This document shows positions 1-13,117 of a stretch of 64,000 bases of DNA, piece by piece. Below the pieces are notes generated by a model. That model was not told where the DNA came from. It searched no databases and saw only the letters and a list, made by a program, of their open reading frames with translations. This DNA comes from Triangularia verruculosa. Lineage: Eukaryota > Ascomycota > Sordariomycetes > Sordariales > Podosporaceae. How positions within the stretch are numbered: position 1 is the stretch's first letter; each line of letters starts with the position of its first letter. The stretch is from positions 124,001 to 188,000 of the forward strand of contig MU863929.1 of assembly GCA_033296885.1 (NCBI GenBank). Direction: 5' to 3'. A program made the translations under genes and the position numbers.

Positions 1-2111
1 TCAGCGGGCTCAAGGGGAGTATCAAGATCACTGCGATTTCGACGACGGGGACGGGGAGTTTTCCGTTTTTGGGGGATAACAAGGAGAATGAGGATGAGAT
101 TAGGAAGGAGAAGTTCAAGAGGAGTGTGATTGTGCCAATTAAAGGGGGCTTTCCTGGGATGGGAGGGATGCCTTTTCCGGGAGGCAATCCGTTTGGGTTT
201 CCGGGGGGGCAGCCTAAGGGGATGATCGGGGGTGGTGGACAGGATGGGGAGGATCAGGAGCCTAATGAGATTGAGGAGCTGGCGAAGAGGTTGGAGGCTG
301 CGAAGTTGACACCGGAGGCGGCGAAGGTGGCGGAGAGGGAACTTAAAAGGCTGAAAAAGATTCATCCTGCGCAGGCCGAGTATGCCGTGACGCGGACGTA
401 TCTGGAGACGCTGGCTGAGATTCCGTGGACGGTGACAACTGATGACCGGTTGGGCCCGCATACGCTACCGAGGGCGAGGAAGCAGTTGGACGATGATCAC
501 TATGGGCTAGAGAAGGTCAAGAAGAGGCTGCTGGAGTATTTGGCGGTGTTGAGGTTGAAGCAGAGTGTGAATGAGGAGGTTGATAAGGAGATTAAGAAGG
601 TGGAGGAGGAGCTTGGGGCTGCTACTGCTGAGGGTGATAATAAGGAGGAGGAGGAGAGTGCTGAGCCTGCCGCTCAGGAGGAGAAGGTCAAGGCTCACAG
701 CGCCAAGGTCGAGATCATTCGCAGCAAGAAGATGGTCGACAAGTCGCCCATCTTGCTTCTTGTCGGGCCCCCAGGTGTTGGAAAGACCTCCCTCGCCCGC
801 TCCGTCGCCACCGCTCTCGGCCGCAAGTTCCACCGCATCTCCCTCGGCGGTGTCCGCGACGAGGCAGAAATCCGCGGTCACAGAAGAACCTACGTTGCCG
901 CCATGCCAGGCCTTATAGTGCAAGGCCTCAAGAAAGTAGGCGTGGCCAACCCGGTTGTCTTGCTCGATGAAATTGACAAGATTGCCGGGTCCAACCACCA
1001 CGGCGATCCTTCTGCCGCCATGCTCGAAGTCCTCGACCCGGAACAGAACCACAACTTTGTCGATCACTACGTCAACATCCCTCTTGACTTGAGCAAGGTT
1101 ATGTTCATTGCTACGGCAAACAGTTTGGATACCATCCCGGCGCCGCTGCTGGACAGAATGGAGACGATTTACATCCCTGGCTACACGACGCTGGAGAAGA
1201 GGCATATTGCGATGCAGCACTTGGTGCCGAAGCAGATCAGAGTCAATGGATTGCGGGAGGAACAGGTGGTTTTCACGGAGGAGGTGGTGGGGAGGATCAT
1301 TGAGAGCTACACGCGTGAGGCGGGTGTCAGAAACCTGGAAAGAGAGATTGGATCGGTGTTGAGAGGCAAGGCGGTGGAGTACGCTGATGCGAAGGATGCG
1401 GGACACCCGGAGAAGTACAACCCCGTCTTGACCGTCGACGACCTGGAACGGTTCCTCGGTATTGAGAAATTCGAGGAAGAGATCGCCGAAAAGACGAGCA
1501 GGCCGGGTATCGTGACCGGTCTGGTAGCCTACAGCTCCGGCGGCAACGGCAGCATCCTGTTCATTGAAGTCGCCGACATGCCCGGCAGTGGCCGGCTGCA
1601 ACTCACGGGAAAGCTGGGCGACGTCCTGAAGGAAAGCGTCGAGGTCGCGCTGACGTGGGTCAAGGCGAACGCCTACGAGCTGGGCCTGACGAAGACGCCC
1701 GGGGAGGACATCATGAAGAACAGGAGCATCCACGTGCACTGCCCGAGCGGGAGCATTCCCAAGGACGGGCCGAGCAGCGGGATTGCGCAGGCGATTGCGA
1801 TGGTCAGCTTGTTTAGCGGGCGGGCGGTGCCGCCGACGATGGCGATGACGGGGGAGATTTCACTGCGGGGGAGGGTGACGGCGGTGGGGGGGATCAAGGA
1901 GAAGCTGATTGGGGCGCTGAGGGCGGGGGTGAAGACGGTGCTGCTGCCGGGGCAGAACAGGAAGGACGTGAGGGACTTGCCGGAGGAGGTGAAGCGGGGG
2001 TTGGAGATTGTGCATGTGGAGCATATCTGGGAGGCGATGAGGGTTGTTTGGCCGGAGGGGGAGTGGCCGGTGGAGGGGAGGAAGGAGGGGAGGGTTGAGA
2101 GTCGGTTGTGA
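1..2111 (+). CDS. LON2: Peroxisomal Lon protease homolog 2, 5'-truncated by the window
   Basis: ATP-dependent serine protease of the LonB/peroxisomal Lon2 type, which degrades damaged matrix proteins. The reading frame (codons from base 3) is open to the left window edge, so the N-terminal substrate-binding domain is missing. Seen here: a Gly/Phe/Pro-rich insertion (about 145-240), an alpha-helical region, AAA+ Walker A GPPGVGKTS (765-791), Walker B VVLLDEID (954-977), sensor and lid regions, then the proteolytic domain. That domain carries the catalytic Ser in KDGPSSG (Ser codon 1773-1775) and the catalytic Lys in GGIKEK (1896-1898). The protein ends in Ser-Arg-Leu, a type-1 peroxisomal targeting signal. 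This ending and the G/P-rich insertion separate it from mitochondrial Pim1/LonP1. An acidic KEEEE stretch (about 600-670) lies before the AAA+ module. No intron is needed in the visible part. The family assignment is sure; peroxisomal location is inferred from the tripeptide. Confidence 0.95.
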   Translation, partial: SGLKGSIKITAISTTGTGSFPFLGDNKENEDEIRKEKFKRSVIVPIKGGFPGMGGMPFPGGNPFGFPGGQPKGMIGGGGQDGEDQEPNEIEELAKRLEAAKLTPEAAKVAERELKRLKKIHPAQAEYAVTRTYLETLAEIPWTVTTDDRLGPHTLPRARKQLDDDHYGLEKVKKRLLEYLAVLRLKQSVNEEVDKEIKKVEEELGAATAEGDNKEEEESAEPAAQEEKVKAHSAKVEIIRSKKMVDKSPILLLVGPPGVGKTSLARSVATALGRKFHRISLGGVRDEAEIRGHRRTYVAAMPGLIVQGLKKVGVANPVVLLDEIDKIAGSNHHGDPSAAMLEVLDPEQNHNFVDHYVNIPLDLSKVMFIATANSLDTIPAPLLDRMETIYIPGYTTLEKRHIAMQHLVPKQIRVNGLREEQVVFTEEVVGRIIESYTREAGVRNLEREIGSVLRGKAVEYADAKDAGHPEKYNPVLTVDDLERFLGIEKFEEEIAEKTSRPGIVTGLVAYSSGGNGSILFIEVADMPGSGRLQLTGKLGDVLKESVEVALTWVKANAYELGLTKTPGEDIMKNRSIHVHCPSGSIPKDGPSSGIAQAIAMVSLFSGRAVPPTMAMTGEISLRGRVTAVGGIKEKLIGALRAGVKTVLLPGQNRKDVRDLPEEVKRGLEIVHVEHIWEAMRVVWPEGEWPVEGRKEGRVESRL

Positions 2112-2370
2112 GGGGGGGGTGGTGGTGATGATGATGATGAAGGCATGGTAATGGCACATATGTGAGCGAGCTTGCTTGGCTTTCTTTTTTGTGGTTTTTT
2201 GAGGGGCTGATATGAGGAAAGGAAGATAGCGTGTATTGGTACTGTAATTGAGTTGCTGTCCATATATCTTCTGATATCATCATTGCTGTGAATAACTTCT
2301 TATACAATATCCAGAGAAGGCATTCTTTCCATGGTCTTACTGCCAGGGTTAACAATGCTGACAACATTCA

Positions 2371-2384
2371 GGGGGGGGGGGGGG
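2371..2384. repeat. Poly-G tract (G14)
   Basis: Uninterrupted run of 14 G, about 260 bases past the Lon stop codon. It could form a G-quadruplex-like structure or be a sequencing-prone homopolymer. Confidence 0.9.
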
Positions 2385-5300
2385 CAAAAAGCAGGGTTAT
2401 GCTCTAGACTCAGGGGTAGGGTTATATAAGACCATAGCCGCGTTGGTTGTTCTCGAACAAACAAACCCCAAGCGAAAGGTGACATATGGAAACAAAATAG
2501 CTAGCTAGCTTGCCTGCAGAAGATACGTACCGCTTCATGCATATACAGCAGCAGTACATGCGTAATGCATACTGCATAGTGACTACTGCGCGGAGGTAGG
2601 TAAGGTATTTATGTAGTGCAGACTAACACGACATCATACACATACACATACACATACACAAGCACACACACATAGACACACAGATACACACGGAGGATGG
2701 CAGCAAGCTGAACAAGGGGTGGGGAGAGGGAACGGCGGAGGAACAAAAAGGTAGAGGGAACGGTGGTACTGCATTTTGCATGGGGTTCTTTTGGTTGCAC
2801 TGCGTTTTTTTTTTTCTTTTTTGTTATCTGCTTTTGCGCCCCCCTGGTATTTCTTTTAGAATTTCTTTTTTTTTTTTTTTTTGTTTTTTTTCTTGGGCTA
2901 TAAGTAGTTGTTATCATTGTTTCTTTATGGAAGTTATTGTTTGCTTTTGGGGGTGATGGTAGTGAGAAGGGTTGATACTTGGGTAGGTAGGTATTTAGTT
3001 TTGTTAAAATGAGGGTATGCGGTAATAAAACGAGGAGGTACGTGGTGGGTGATAGTGGTGTAATGGCTTGTGTACGATAGGTATATTATTATTATTATTC
3101 TTTTTGTGTATCATGTGTGCAATGTTGTTTTGTGGTGTTTTGGTTGCTGGCTGGGTTGCTTACCCTTGAAGGTTGCAGAATTTTGTGTAGGTTACGGTTA
3201 CCGGAAAAATGTCTCAGTTGTTGGTGCCAATGAAAGAGAAGGAGGTTTTTGTGGGGGGAGATGTGGTGTGATGTTAGGCGGTGTATTGTTCTATTAGGTA
3301 CTCTTTTGATGTTGGGGTTGCTGGGCTGTGAGGGTTTAATGGACAGTGAGAGAATATTAGGTCTTGTATATCTTGTTGTATTGTTTTCATGTGTAGATGC
3401 GCAGAGATGATGTTGCTGGAAGGGATTATATAAGTCTGGGCCTGCGATGGAGCCCTGTCAAAGATCAATTGATATCAGAACTGCATTCGGTAAGAACCTC
3501 GACTTACAGAGTTTCCATTCGTTCTTAAACGTCTTTTTGTTCAAATACAAGCTCGTTAGGTACCTAGACGACTAAACCCCCAACAACCATCCTAATTTAC
3601 CAAACCCCCTCTCCTACCCCTGAGTCCTCACCTACAACATACCTGTCCATCTCCCACCATCCCCGTGCACAAAGATACATAGCCCCAAATCCCCCAACGG
3701 CCGTGGGCACCGCATGATAGATGGGCGTTCAGTGCCATGTAAGATGTGTGCAAGTTACCTGCCTACCAACCCTTCCAGAACGGATACGGAGTTATCAGCT
3801 TACACACATATACTTCCCTTTTGTCTTTCCCCCAGGGTCTCAAATAAAGTGGCGTTTCTAACGGCTACATGTCACCCTCAGCTTGTTTGCATATTTGTCT
3901 TGTTGTTAGACGTAGATTTCTCATGCTGTCCAACCATGACACCGCATCTTGCATATCTGAATCTGTGCAGCAAGCAAGCCACCGTCAATGTAGATAAGGA
4001 AAAAAAAAGAAAAAGGCGGGTAAGGGAGAAAAAGTGAATCTGTGTGGAAGGGTGGCACAAGAAGGAGAGAATCTTGTTTTCTTTTTCGATTTCTTCTGCC
4101 ATCTGCCGAAGGTTTTGTTCTTTGGTTATTCTTTTTTTTTCTTTTGCTGGGGGGGACTTTGCGCCGGATGGGTTTGTGGAACTCTGTTTCCAACCCGAGG
4201 GATACCAACTGATAAAAGTGATGGTGGTTAATTAGCAGCCATCTCTGAGCTTTGTAACATTTTTCCAGATTATTTGCTGTTACCTACATCGCTAACTGGA
4301 TCTCCGAGTGAACGACAAAAATCTCCGGTTGGCATAGCAGCTGAGTTGCAATGGTACTTGTCATACTGGTGCTGCTGACCTGGTGGGAGAAGGCAAGTGT
4401 ATCTCGGCAGGTACTATATTGCCTCTTGAGGCCTCCTCATTTGTAATCTGTTTGTGTTTGATGTCCGTCCAGACACAGTACAATTCACGGCGGATGATGT
4501 TACCAAATCTATTTAGCATTTTACTTTGAAAACCATCATCTCCCGCGTCTTCCCAGTCCCCATACCATCGGATCCTCATCCATCAACCCAACTCCGAACC
4601 ACTCACGTCGTGTAATCCTCAAGTGCAACACCTCGGTGCCGATTTTCCACCACCCACTTTCCTCTACCCGTCTCCGAACCAATTTTTTTTCCACCTCCAG
4701 GCAAGTCCACATTGGACCCAACCGTCAGGTTCATGGCACCCAACGATAGGTCAAGGAAATAGTGTGAAGCCCGGGTCCGGAGCGCGGGTGAACGGGTGTT
4801 ACCAATGCGGGCTACCCTTTTACGAGGAGCGGATATAGAACCGAGCTGTCGGGATTGAAGGAATCTTCTTCCTTCGACTGGGACAGAGATGAGAAAAAAA
4901 ATGTGACGTGGGCCATATCCCTGGATAGTAAGTATGACAGGACCTTGGAGGAAATTCACGGCCCGTTGTGTGTAACTTTGATGGACTTAGCTTAGCTTGC
5001 TTTTTTGCTTGCGTAATAAATCTGTGTGGTGTTGAAACGATGGGACAATGTTACACTCATCTGGTGTTGCGATATCTTTGTCAGCCCCCCTCCTCCCCTT
5101 CATGACCCCTTTGAACTTCTGTGGTGATGTAACTAGCTGTTTTGAACCTGAAGCAACTGCAGCCGGAGGTTTTGCTGAAGGGTTCCTTGTCTTCTCTGTT
5201 GTATCTAACCTAGTTCTTGGTGAAGTTGTGGCCTGTCTCGAACCTTGACTAAGTGGAGCTTGTAAAACAGGGAAAGACATCTTGCTGCAAAGAAGCGGGA

Positions 5301-5927
5301 CGAAGGAATGGCTAATCTCGCCGTGGTCGTCAAGCAAAGAAAAATATCCCGCGCATCTGGCGGAAGCTCCGGGCTATCGTACCGTTAGAAAGATCGTGTA
5401 CTATTTCCAGAACATCACTCTTTCGAGTTTATACCTCGCTTCTGATACGGGCCTCTCGGGTTGAATCTAGCGTCTCACCGGGTGTACGTGATGTCAACCG
5501 ATCGAGGGGGACAAAATAACAATTGGTCCGTAGATCGAAAACGGAAGAAGCCGAAAGGCCATGTTGATTTGAACGAGATAGGGTAGTGCTTCTCGTCAAA
5601 GACAGCGGGCAGCATGAGGCAGTAAGGAGCGCCTTGTTGCTGATAGTTCGATTTACCATCAAATATCACTCTTATCAAGGTTCAATGGGCCGAATACAGG
5701 CCCAAGACAGGTCTGCAAAAATAGGTAGTTGACCCGTTGCTTTCTTTCCCGTCTCAACCCACCATGATCCTCACGTCATGCCCAGCCGTCATGCATCAAG
5801 CAAGCAGTGCAGGACATGACAGCATCTACCCCAACATTTCCCTCATTTAGGAATCTTTTTTCAAGGAGTATATTCTCCGTCGGAATATGCACCCGAGCCG
5901 CGAGAAAGAAAACTTGGCTTGCCTTTG

Positions 5928-5928
<1 letters not shown>

Positions 5929-5960
<32 letters not shown>
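5929..5960 (+). repeat. CT dinucleotide microsatellite
   Basis: Nearly pure CT repeat, interrupted once by TTT, inside the 11 kb gene-poor tract. Pyrimidine tracts of this kind are common in fungal promoters, but no gene start is evident nearby. Confidence 0.9.
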
Positions 5961-8900
5961 GCTGCTTCTTTGTCCGTCTTATACCCTCCATTTAGATCCA
6001 CCAGTCATCATCATCATCAGACGAGAGGTTAACCAGTTTTACTCACCAACAAAACTTCCAAGGTCCAGACCAGCCTTACAAACACCCTCCGACTTTCCTA
6101 TCTTGGCCAAAAGTTGAGCTCCACCTCCCACCTATAGGCACATACATATGCGTGGCACCGATTCTGGTTATACCTTGCAACGGCAAGAATGCTACCCTCT
6201 CCCGCCTCAAGACCAATGCAGCCGAGATTAAAGGACACAACGGCGTAGATCTGCGAACCGCATGCATAGGGTCAGGGCGATCATAAGGCCTCATACTTAA
6301 GACTGTGCCTATTGGATGACGTGCGTGTACATATATGTGTAGCGGGCGGTTCTTGAATCAGTTCGCAAGTGCCAGTAAGATCGACCTCCTGGGCCGGGAG
6401 ATCTTTTGTCAGATCTGAGCTTCTTGAGTTTGGCCGTGCATGAGATGCTCTAACCCCCCCCCCCTTTTCATCACCCTTTTATGCCCCGAAAAAGAAGATA
6501 AATAACTTTCGTCGCCTCGGGGTGAATGAGCGGATCCTGGCAACCCAAGGCTTCTAGATGAATGAGCACATTGCGGGATAATGTTGCTGCCCAGAACAAA
6601 TGAGCAAAAAGGGGGGCCATCTTTTGACAGGGGCAGCCCCAAGGAAATCCAGGGTTGAGAGAACACGACCCGTCAGTTTAGAAGTTCCAGGATGCTGCCG
6701 TGTCATCCTTGAGTGGTGCGTGGTAAGCAGCGTTGTAGCATTGAGAGCGGGTCTTCCGTCTGTTAGAGCGGATTCTGGGACAAGACTAAGCGGTCGCGGT
6801 CGCTACCAAAGGTTGCGACCTTGCGGAGCTGTCGTCAACCATCATCCGTGGACGGTTACTTTTTCATCCCATCTTTTATTCCGTCCCGTCTCACGCCAGC
6901 AGGAATTGTCTGTGGGTGCTCGCCCAAGCGCCCGGCGACTGCTCCTGCCGCTGAACCCCTTTCATCTGATGTCGTCGTGCTGGTTTCGGCTGGCACTCCA
7001 CACCACATGGTCTGGAGGAAGGCCTAATGATGATGATGTGTACCGAGATGACATTTCTTTGAGAGCCAGGAGACGTTTAAGCACTCGGGAGAGCAGTGAG
7101 GAGAGTGAGCATGATCTGCAGCGATGACTTGGTGGCGCCGAAGCAAGCTGCAAGCAATGCAGAAGCGAGGAGAAGATGGAGGGGCAATGGCGGGGGGAAG
7201 ATGGAGGGGTCTAGGTCTGCGATATCGAAAGTCAAAGTGTCGATTCTTCGGTTTACTGTCTTATCTTGACATGTGATCCATTATCCGTAGGAGGTCCGGT
7301 GTTTCGGAGAAGGAAGTCCTGAGCCTGGATTCTTCTGCCACCGCTTGCCTGTGAGTTGGAACGAAGCCCGTGGAGAGGGACGAAATTTCCCGGCCACGCG
7401 GAGACAAGGAAGGGGAAAAGAAATTTGACTGCGGTACCCGGCCGCTGACGGGAACGCCCATGGCACCCCACACCTGGGGCTTTGGAGCATGGGTATTAAC
7501 AGGTGAGAAGACCGCTTTCGGGAGATGGCCTGATTAAACCTCGAAGTTCTGCCGCTCGCTCTCTGCATCATCGAATGACAGATCGTAGAGACTGACACTT
7601 CGCAAGAAATTCAGGTGGTGCTGACGGAAGACTGTGGTACCATGTTGAGGGACAGAGAGCCCTGGCGAGCTGAAAGACGACCCAGACAGATATCGCTGTC
7701 CTACAAAATGGCTCTTCCAAGGTCAACACATAAACGTAATTTCTTCCTGTGGCAGGTATGTACAGCAGTCAGGCGGGATGACGCACAGTGATAGCAGCAA
7801 GTGTGGTAAATGTTTGTACCGAGGGACTTTTTCTGGAAAACCGTTATGACAACACCTGCAAAGACAAGAAAAATCAAGAGCTGGGGAAAGCTACCCTGCA
7901 TGCTACCACTGGAGCCCAGAATGCAAATTGGGGACGTCGATCTCCCACCGATCAGAGAGGTGTTCCATTCTGTCTTTGCCCGGTTGACGTCGATGAGAGA
8001 CAAGACCAGACGAGCCCAACCGAGGCTACGCGAGACGAGACGAGACGAGACCAGACCTGACCAGTGTGCCGTGCCGCGATGGAGAAATGCAAGATTGCCC
8101 CATGAAACGACCGAAAGAGGCATCCATTTCATTGCCATCAACAATATTCTCCTCTCAACAAACAGTGCCGTTTTGATGCTTTCCTTATGCTCCGATTCTT
8201 TCGGCGACTTGCCCAGACGAACCATCTCCTCAAATGGCACCCGCATTCGCCGAAGGTAACCTCTCGACGCAGTCTGGACTGCTTCAGAGGACGGAAAGTG
8301 TGATGATTGGTGGGGTGGTTGGGTCTGTGGAGGACCAGCCACAGTAGTGCATGCAGACTGAGAATGATGCTGATAATTCGTGATGAAACATCCCCGTTCT
8401 ACGCCCAAGGTAGTTGTTGGGAGGGGCTGATAGCCACAGAGTCTAGCTGTATGGCAGTTGGCGTAATCTCTTTTCTCAAATGCCGAGCTGGGCAAATCGG
8501 TTGATCCGAACTTACAGAGTCGAGTCTGATCAGCCATGGGTGCCAAGCTCCAAGGCGACTGAGAATCATGGAAGCGATTTCCATGGCCAAAGCGCTATGG
8601 TTCCCCCACACCACTAACTGTAAACGGGCGCTTGGTGCTACCAACGCCTGTTCGGCCGTTATTTGCTTGCCAGCATCGTTCTTCGCGTGTAGCGTACAAA
8701 ATCCACTCCCGGAACTTCAAGACGGACCCGACTCGGCACATCTCCGAGACTCCCAGGCGCTCTCTCCGTCCGTAGGCTTCGTCTGTTACGCCAAAGGCAG
8801 GTAACCGAGGCATCTCGACGTCGAATCTTGGAAGAATGCGACATGGAGGTCAAGCAAGTGACGGCGTGCTCCTCGGCAGAGAGGCCCTCCGGTGTGCTGT

Positions 8901-11780
8901 TGTCAACAGACAGCAATAATCAAGAGTGACATCTGCTGCTGCAAGACACGCACTCACGGATGGGCCGCACGATGCTCCCTGTAACCCCTGACTTATATTA
9001 GCCCAATTAAAGGCAGCAGTGGGTGATCTTGCCGTCGTCCGTCGGGTGCTGTCGTCTGGGCCCCGGTCCCAGGATGTGACATGGGATCTGATCAAATCTT
9101 GTTGATGCTCGGGTGGCCCTAGCTTGCGTCTTGAGGATCGACGTCCTGCACGATGTTACCCTTTTTGGCTGGCCCACGGGTATGTCGCACCAGTCCCAAG
9201 AAGGAAATCAATTAAAGTTTAGGGGTTGATGACTTACACGTACTTTATCTCGACTTCGACTTGCGGCGGTTGAGTCTCGGTAAGAAGGGAAAATCTTGGA
9301 CGGTTGTTAGTGGTCAGGATGCCTCCACCTCCACGTGTTGCTCTCGCATCTCGGTGGCCCATGCTCTGTATGTACCTTGAGGGCTGTGTGTTTATCCCTG
9401 CCAGGATATCCTGGGACGAAAAGATAGCTCTGTGGAAAATGCTGAGGAGCTCCCAGGCACTACCAGGTTACCAGGGGGGCCCACCTCCATCACGGAACCG
9501 CATGCCACGCCCGCAATTTGTGCGCACCTTGGGGGGCGATCTGCTGTTCAAATGAGGGTTCGCAGCGCACGGATTGGCAGCCTGTACCTGCCGGCATGGG
9601 GCAAGCAATGAGATTGTTGGGCGAACTCCTGCCGCACATATGCGCGTGAGTTGGGATGACGAGATTTGTGTGCTCAAGCCGATGGTAGATGTTCGTGCTG
9701 TGTAACCTGCGTCCAGTCGACTGAGACACCATCTGCCGCTGCCATTGGCCGATTTTTGTGATTCGCTCCTGCGTGCTCCGGAGCTCTGGTGAGGTATCCT
9801 GGGTCGAGGAGGAGTGGGGTCGTCCAACCAATGCTGCTTGTCAAGAACCTGATCATATTTGTCCGGAGCTTTCAAGTTGCAGGCGCCTCTTTTCCTTGAC
9901 AACTGCCCCCTCTCTTCCGGCATCGGAATTACGCTGAGACCTGAGACGGCCGCCGGCGTCAAGGTCTGATTCCTCGGAGAGGGTCCGGCCGGCCCTATCG
10001 CCGTGCTTCGGAAATTTTGTGACGGCGGAGAGATCAGATAAAAGCGGTAAGGCTAATACTAGCGGCATGTAGGGGACAGCTGCTCGGCACGCCCACGGCG
10101 GCTCCAATACGGAATATTGTGGCCACCGGATGGCCCTTCTCTGATTATGGGTGGGAGCTGCCTCTCATTTAGACAGGCACCCACCCAAACGGCTCGCTTC
10201 CCGAGTTGAGCACCTGGGTCTAACGCATTTCCTCGCCGGATTGGGAGGAGCATGATGTGTAACTCGAAAGACCGGATGAAATGGGATCGACACCGGGACG
10301 TTGGAAAGATCAGACGACTCGGTTAAGGCTTGAAAGGTAGGTGCACCGGTAAATCTTCGAGCAACCCCCGCCCGCCCCGTCGGGAATCGGGATCCGCACG
10401 ATAGTGGCCTCGCTGGCCAGGATGCTCGGCGAGGTGGGGACAGCAAGAGGTGTAACCGCCTAGCACTGCAACGCAAACGGTCACTAATGTAGCAGAGGAT
10501 AAAGAAGAGAGGCTGCAGAGTCTGAGATTTTTGCTGAGGGAAAACAGCAAAGCAGCGAGACGAGAGAGCAAAGCGGAGATAAGCGTACCTATAGCATCGT
10601 CGATAAAGCTCATGATCGCCGTCAATCCAAGACAGAAGCCTCCAGACTTGACACAGCATGAGCTCGGAGGATGCTGGGGGAGGTGATGCTGTTGGGTCAG
10701 TCTGTACACGATGGGCCCGCCTGTGGATGTCGTCACAGCGGGCTGCAGCAGGTGCATATCCGCACACCCCGATTCTTCCAGAGCTGAAGAAAAGAACTTT
10801 GGAGGTGACCGTGGCGCTGACACCCGACAGTCAGTCGAGGCACGGTCATGTAGGGTTTCAGAAGGGTGCATGTCCTGGAGGTCAGCCTTGTGCATATTAT
10901 CACCTCGAAATTGGTTCTGATAAAATACCTCAGAGTAATACTATGGAGGGGAAAAGTTGGAGAAAGACCCGACCCTCCCTCCATACCCGGATAATTAAAT
11001 GCCTGACACCGAGAAAAAGCGACCCTGTCAAAGCTGCGCGCCAAGATTAGATTCGAGAGGTCTCTTGCCTCGTGTGCTCGCCTCCATTGTGATGGTCTTT
11101 TTGTGGTTGGTATTGTGGTGGTATTGTGATGCTTGGGCGATGGCAGCTGGAAGTAATGGAAGGTAGGTAGGTACGGTACGTGGTACCTCCATGACATCGA
11201 TATTATCCCAATTGCGCTACTGTACGGATTTTTGGTAGCGGGTGCTCCCCCATGCTTTGGTGCCCAGGTCCCTGTCAAGGGGCTTGTGCTTGCCGGCATA
11301 CCCCTCCTAGAACTCATGTTGGTGGTTCCTTCCGTTCTAGGACCGAAAATGTCAAATTTGAACGGCAACAGCGACCCAGTTGTCGATAGGTAAGGTAGCC
11401 GGGGGGAAGGAACGACCGTCCTACCCGTGTCTATCACCTAACACTGTACCTTATCTATCATCATCCAAGTGTCCAGTACTGAGTGGCCTGGCCAACCGTG
11501 TCCACGCTGCCCCTTTGGTCGTCCCCAGACTATCTTTCCCCAGATCTGCGCCTGACGAGACAAGAATAGCCTCACTCACGTCTGGACCGGGCCTGATTCC
11601 TCCTCATCTCGCGCCGGCGGATCAAGATCACCGACGTCCAAACCCCACCCCCGTCAATCTCAGCGGCACTCGGAAGATAGCTTGTGGGGGCTTGATGTGA
11701 ATCTGTTCTGGATTCCGGGGCAGCTCTTCCTGGTTGAGATTCTTGATACGGCACACGGACGCGTTGACGAACGTGCGAAG

Positions 11781-11811
<31 letters not shown>

Positions 11812-11813
11812 TC
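11781..11813 (+). repeat. CT dinucleotide microsatellite
   Basis: CT repeat with one CA interruption, about 1.3 kb upstream of the Zn2Cys6/PAS-like gene. It may be part of that gene's long promoter or leader. Confidence 0.9.
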
Positions 11814-13117
11814 AACAATCAGACCAAGAACTGTGCTGTCACTAGTAGAGACGATACAGCGGAGCGGCCCTTGGCCAACCGACACCGGCCATCAGTGACC
11901 CGTCTGCATGGTGCGTTACTGGGTGCGTTGCCCAGCGTTCGGTTCCAACTGTCTGCAACGGCACTGGTGCACTGCTACCCAGTCTAGCTGTCGGTCATAT
12001 TAACCGTAGCAGAAGTAGCAGGGAGGCACCCGGACGCCCAAAAGTTACTTACCCATTCCCTCCCACCGCAGCGACTGGCTCGTCCTCGATTTCGAACCCT
12101 GCCTCGGGCCTCCCCCCCTCCCTCTTCTGTCTGTGCCCTGTAAGAGCTCTGAGATGACCAGGGGGGTTGCTGGCATTGTGGTCTACCCTTCGATTTGCAG
12201 CCATCCATGGCCATCCACCTACCAGGGTGCCCTGCCTACGTCCATCCCTGCTCCATCTGGCCCCATCTCCAATGCGCCATTGCTCTAAGTCGCACAAAAA
12301 GCACCGACTTCCACTGGCACCAAATCTCTCTTTGAACCGACCAACTCCCACTAGCCGCCCAGCCTGAGAGTAGCATCACCGAGCATCGATATATACGCCA
12401 CGACGACCACCAGCCAGCTCTCTGGCACCTTGGGCGCCAATCCAGACACGCACCTTCACACTCCTCCAGCTCCCAGACGACGGACAGGGTGACGATACAC
12501 TTCTGCAGCTCTCCGATAGCCCTCATCCAATCTTCTCCCATCCGGCGCATAGCACTAACACGGTTGTGCGTGGTGTGCTGTGATACTCGATCCACCAGGA
12601 CTCCCCATACCGGGAATCACCATCTGCGTCATCGCTTGTCTGACGACCAGGCCTCCTTTTTTGTGCGTCTGCAGCCGAACCTTCCTCCAGTAAACAAGCG
12701 GCCGGTTCAGTTCGGCCGGGTCTGGCTCTTGTCCATCCTCAAAAGGGGACCGCGGTCTTGAACGGAAAAGACGTGTCAAAGTCTCGTCTTGGAAGCACTT
12801 GCTGTCTTGCCGCCACGCCAAACCTCAGCTCAGTTCTTCTTCGAAAACAGCATAAATCTCTGCTTCAGTGAGGTCATAGAAGATTCCGAGTCTCCGAGGA
12901 TAACGTGCAGTGACACTTCTGAGTTTGGCTGCATCGGGTAATGTCGATCCCCGTCTCTGGATCTGGGGTACGGTCTGGAAATTTGTCTCCCCTCGCGGAG
13001 ACTTCCGTGAGACCAACGTGTTAACTGAACTCACACCGACGCCGTCCACAACGAAGCCTTCGAATCGAATCAGACCGTCCCTACGGGCTCTTGGCTACCT
13101 ACGCCAAAGCCTCCTCC

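Larger units (their letters stand above)
2112..13117. other. 11 kb gene-poor intergenic tract
   Basis: No reading frame here has recognisable domains, convincing start context and supporting introns. The first few hundred bases are the Lon 3' UTR. The rest holds homopolymer runs (G14 at 2371-2384), a CA-rich stretch near 2637-2692, CT microsatellites (about 5929-5960 and 11781-11813), a CGAGA repeat (about 8031-8050) and several copies of TAGGTA/ACCTA-type motifs. The longest open frames (281 aa at 7701-8546 minus, 234 aa at 10733-11437 minus) have compositions like random translation. The final 1-2 kb, C/T-rich, is probably promoter and 5' leader of the downstream transcription factor. Non-coding transcripts cannot be excluded. 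Confidence 0.6.

Noticed and set aside
507..1739. 410-aa antisense frame in the Lon gene
   Set aside because: Mirror of a strongly conserved protease; an effect of codon bias.
4987..5280. 97-aa minus-strand frame starting MSFPVLQAP
   Set aside because: Polar, Lys/Ser/Thr-rich and superficially protein-like, but no homology I recognise, no context and no strong start evidence. A transcript would be needed.
7701..8546. 281-aa open frame on the minus strand
   Set aside because: No domain, composition like random translation, no splice structure; it overlaps plus-strand frames of similar quality.
10733..11437. 234-aa open frame on the minus strand
   Set aside because: No motif, irregular composition and no conserved-looking segment; it lies in the long spacer.
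12080..12105. tRNA T-arm-like sequence on the minus strand (GGGTTCGAAAT)
   Set aside because: No A-box or cloverleaf flanks it at tRNA distance.
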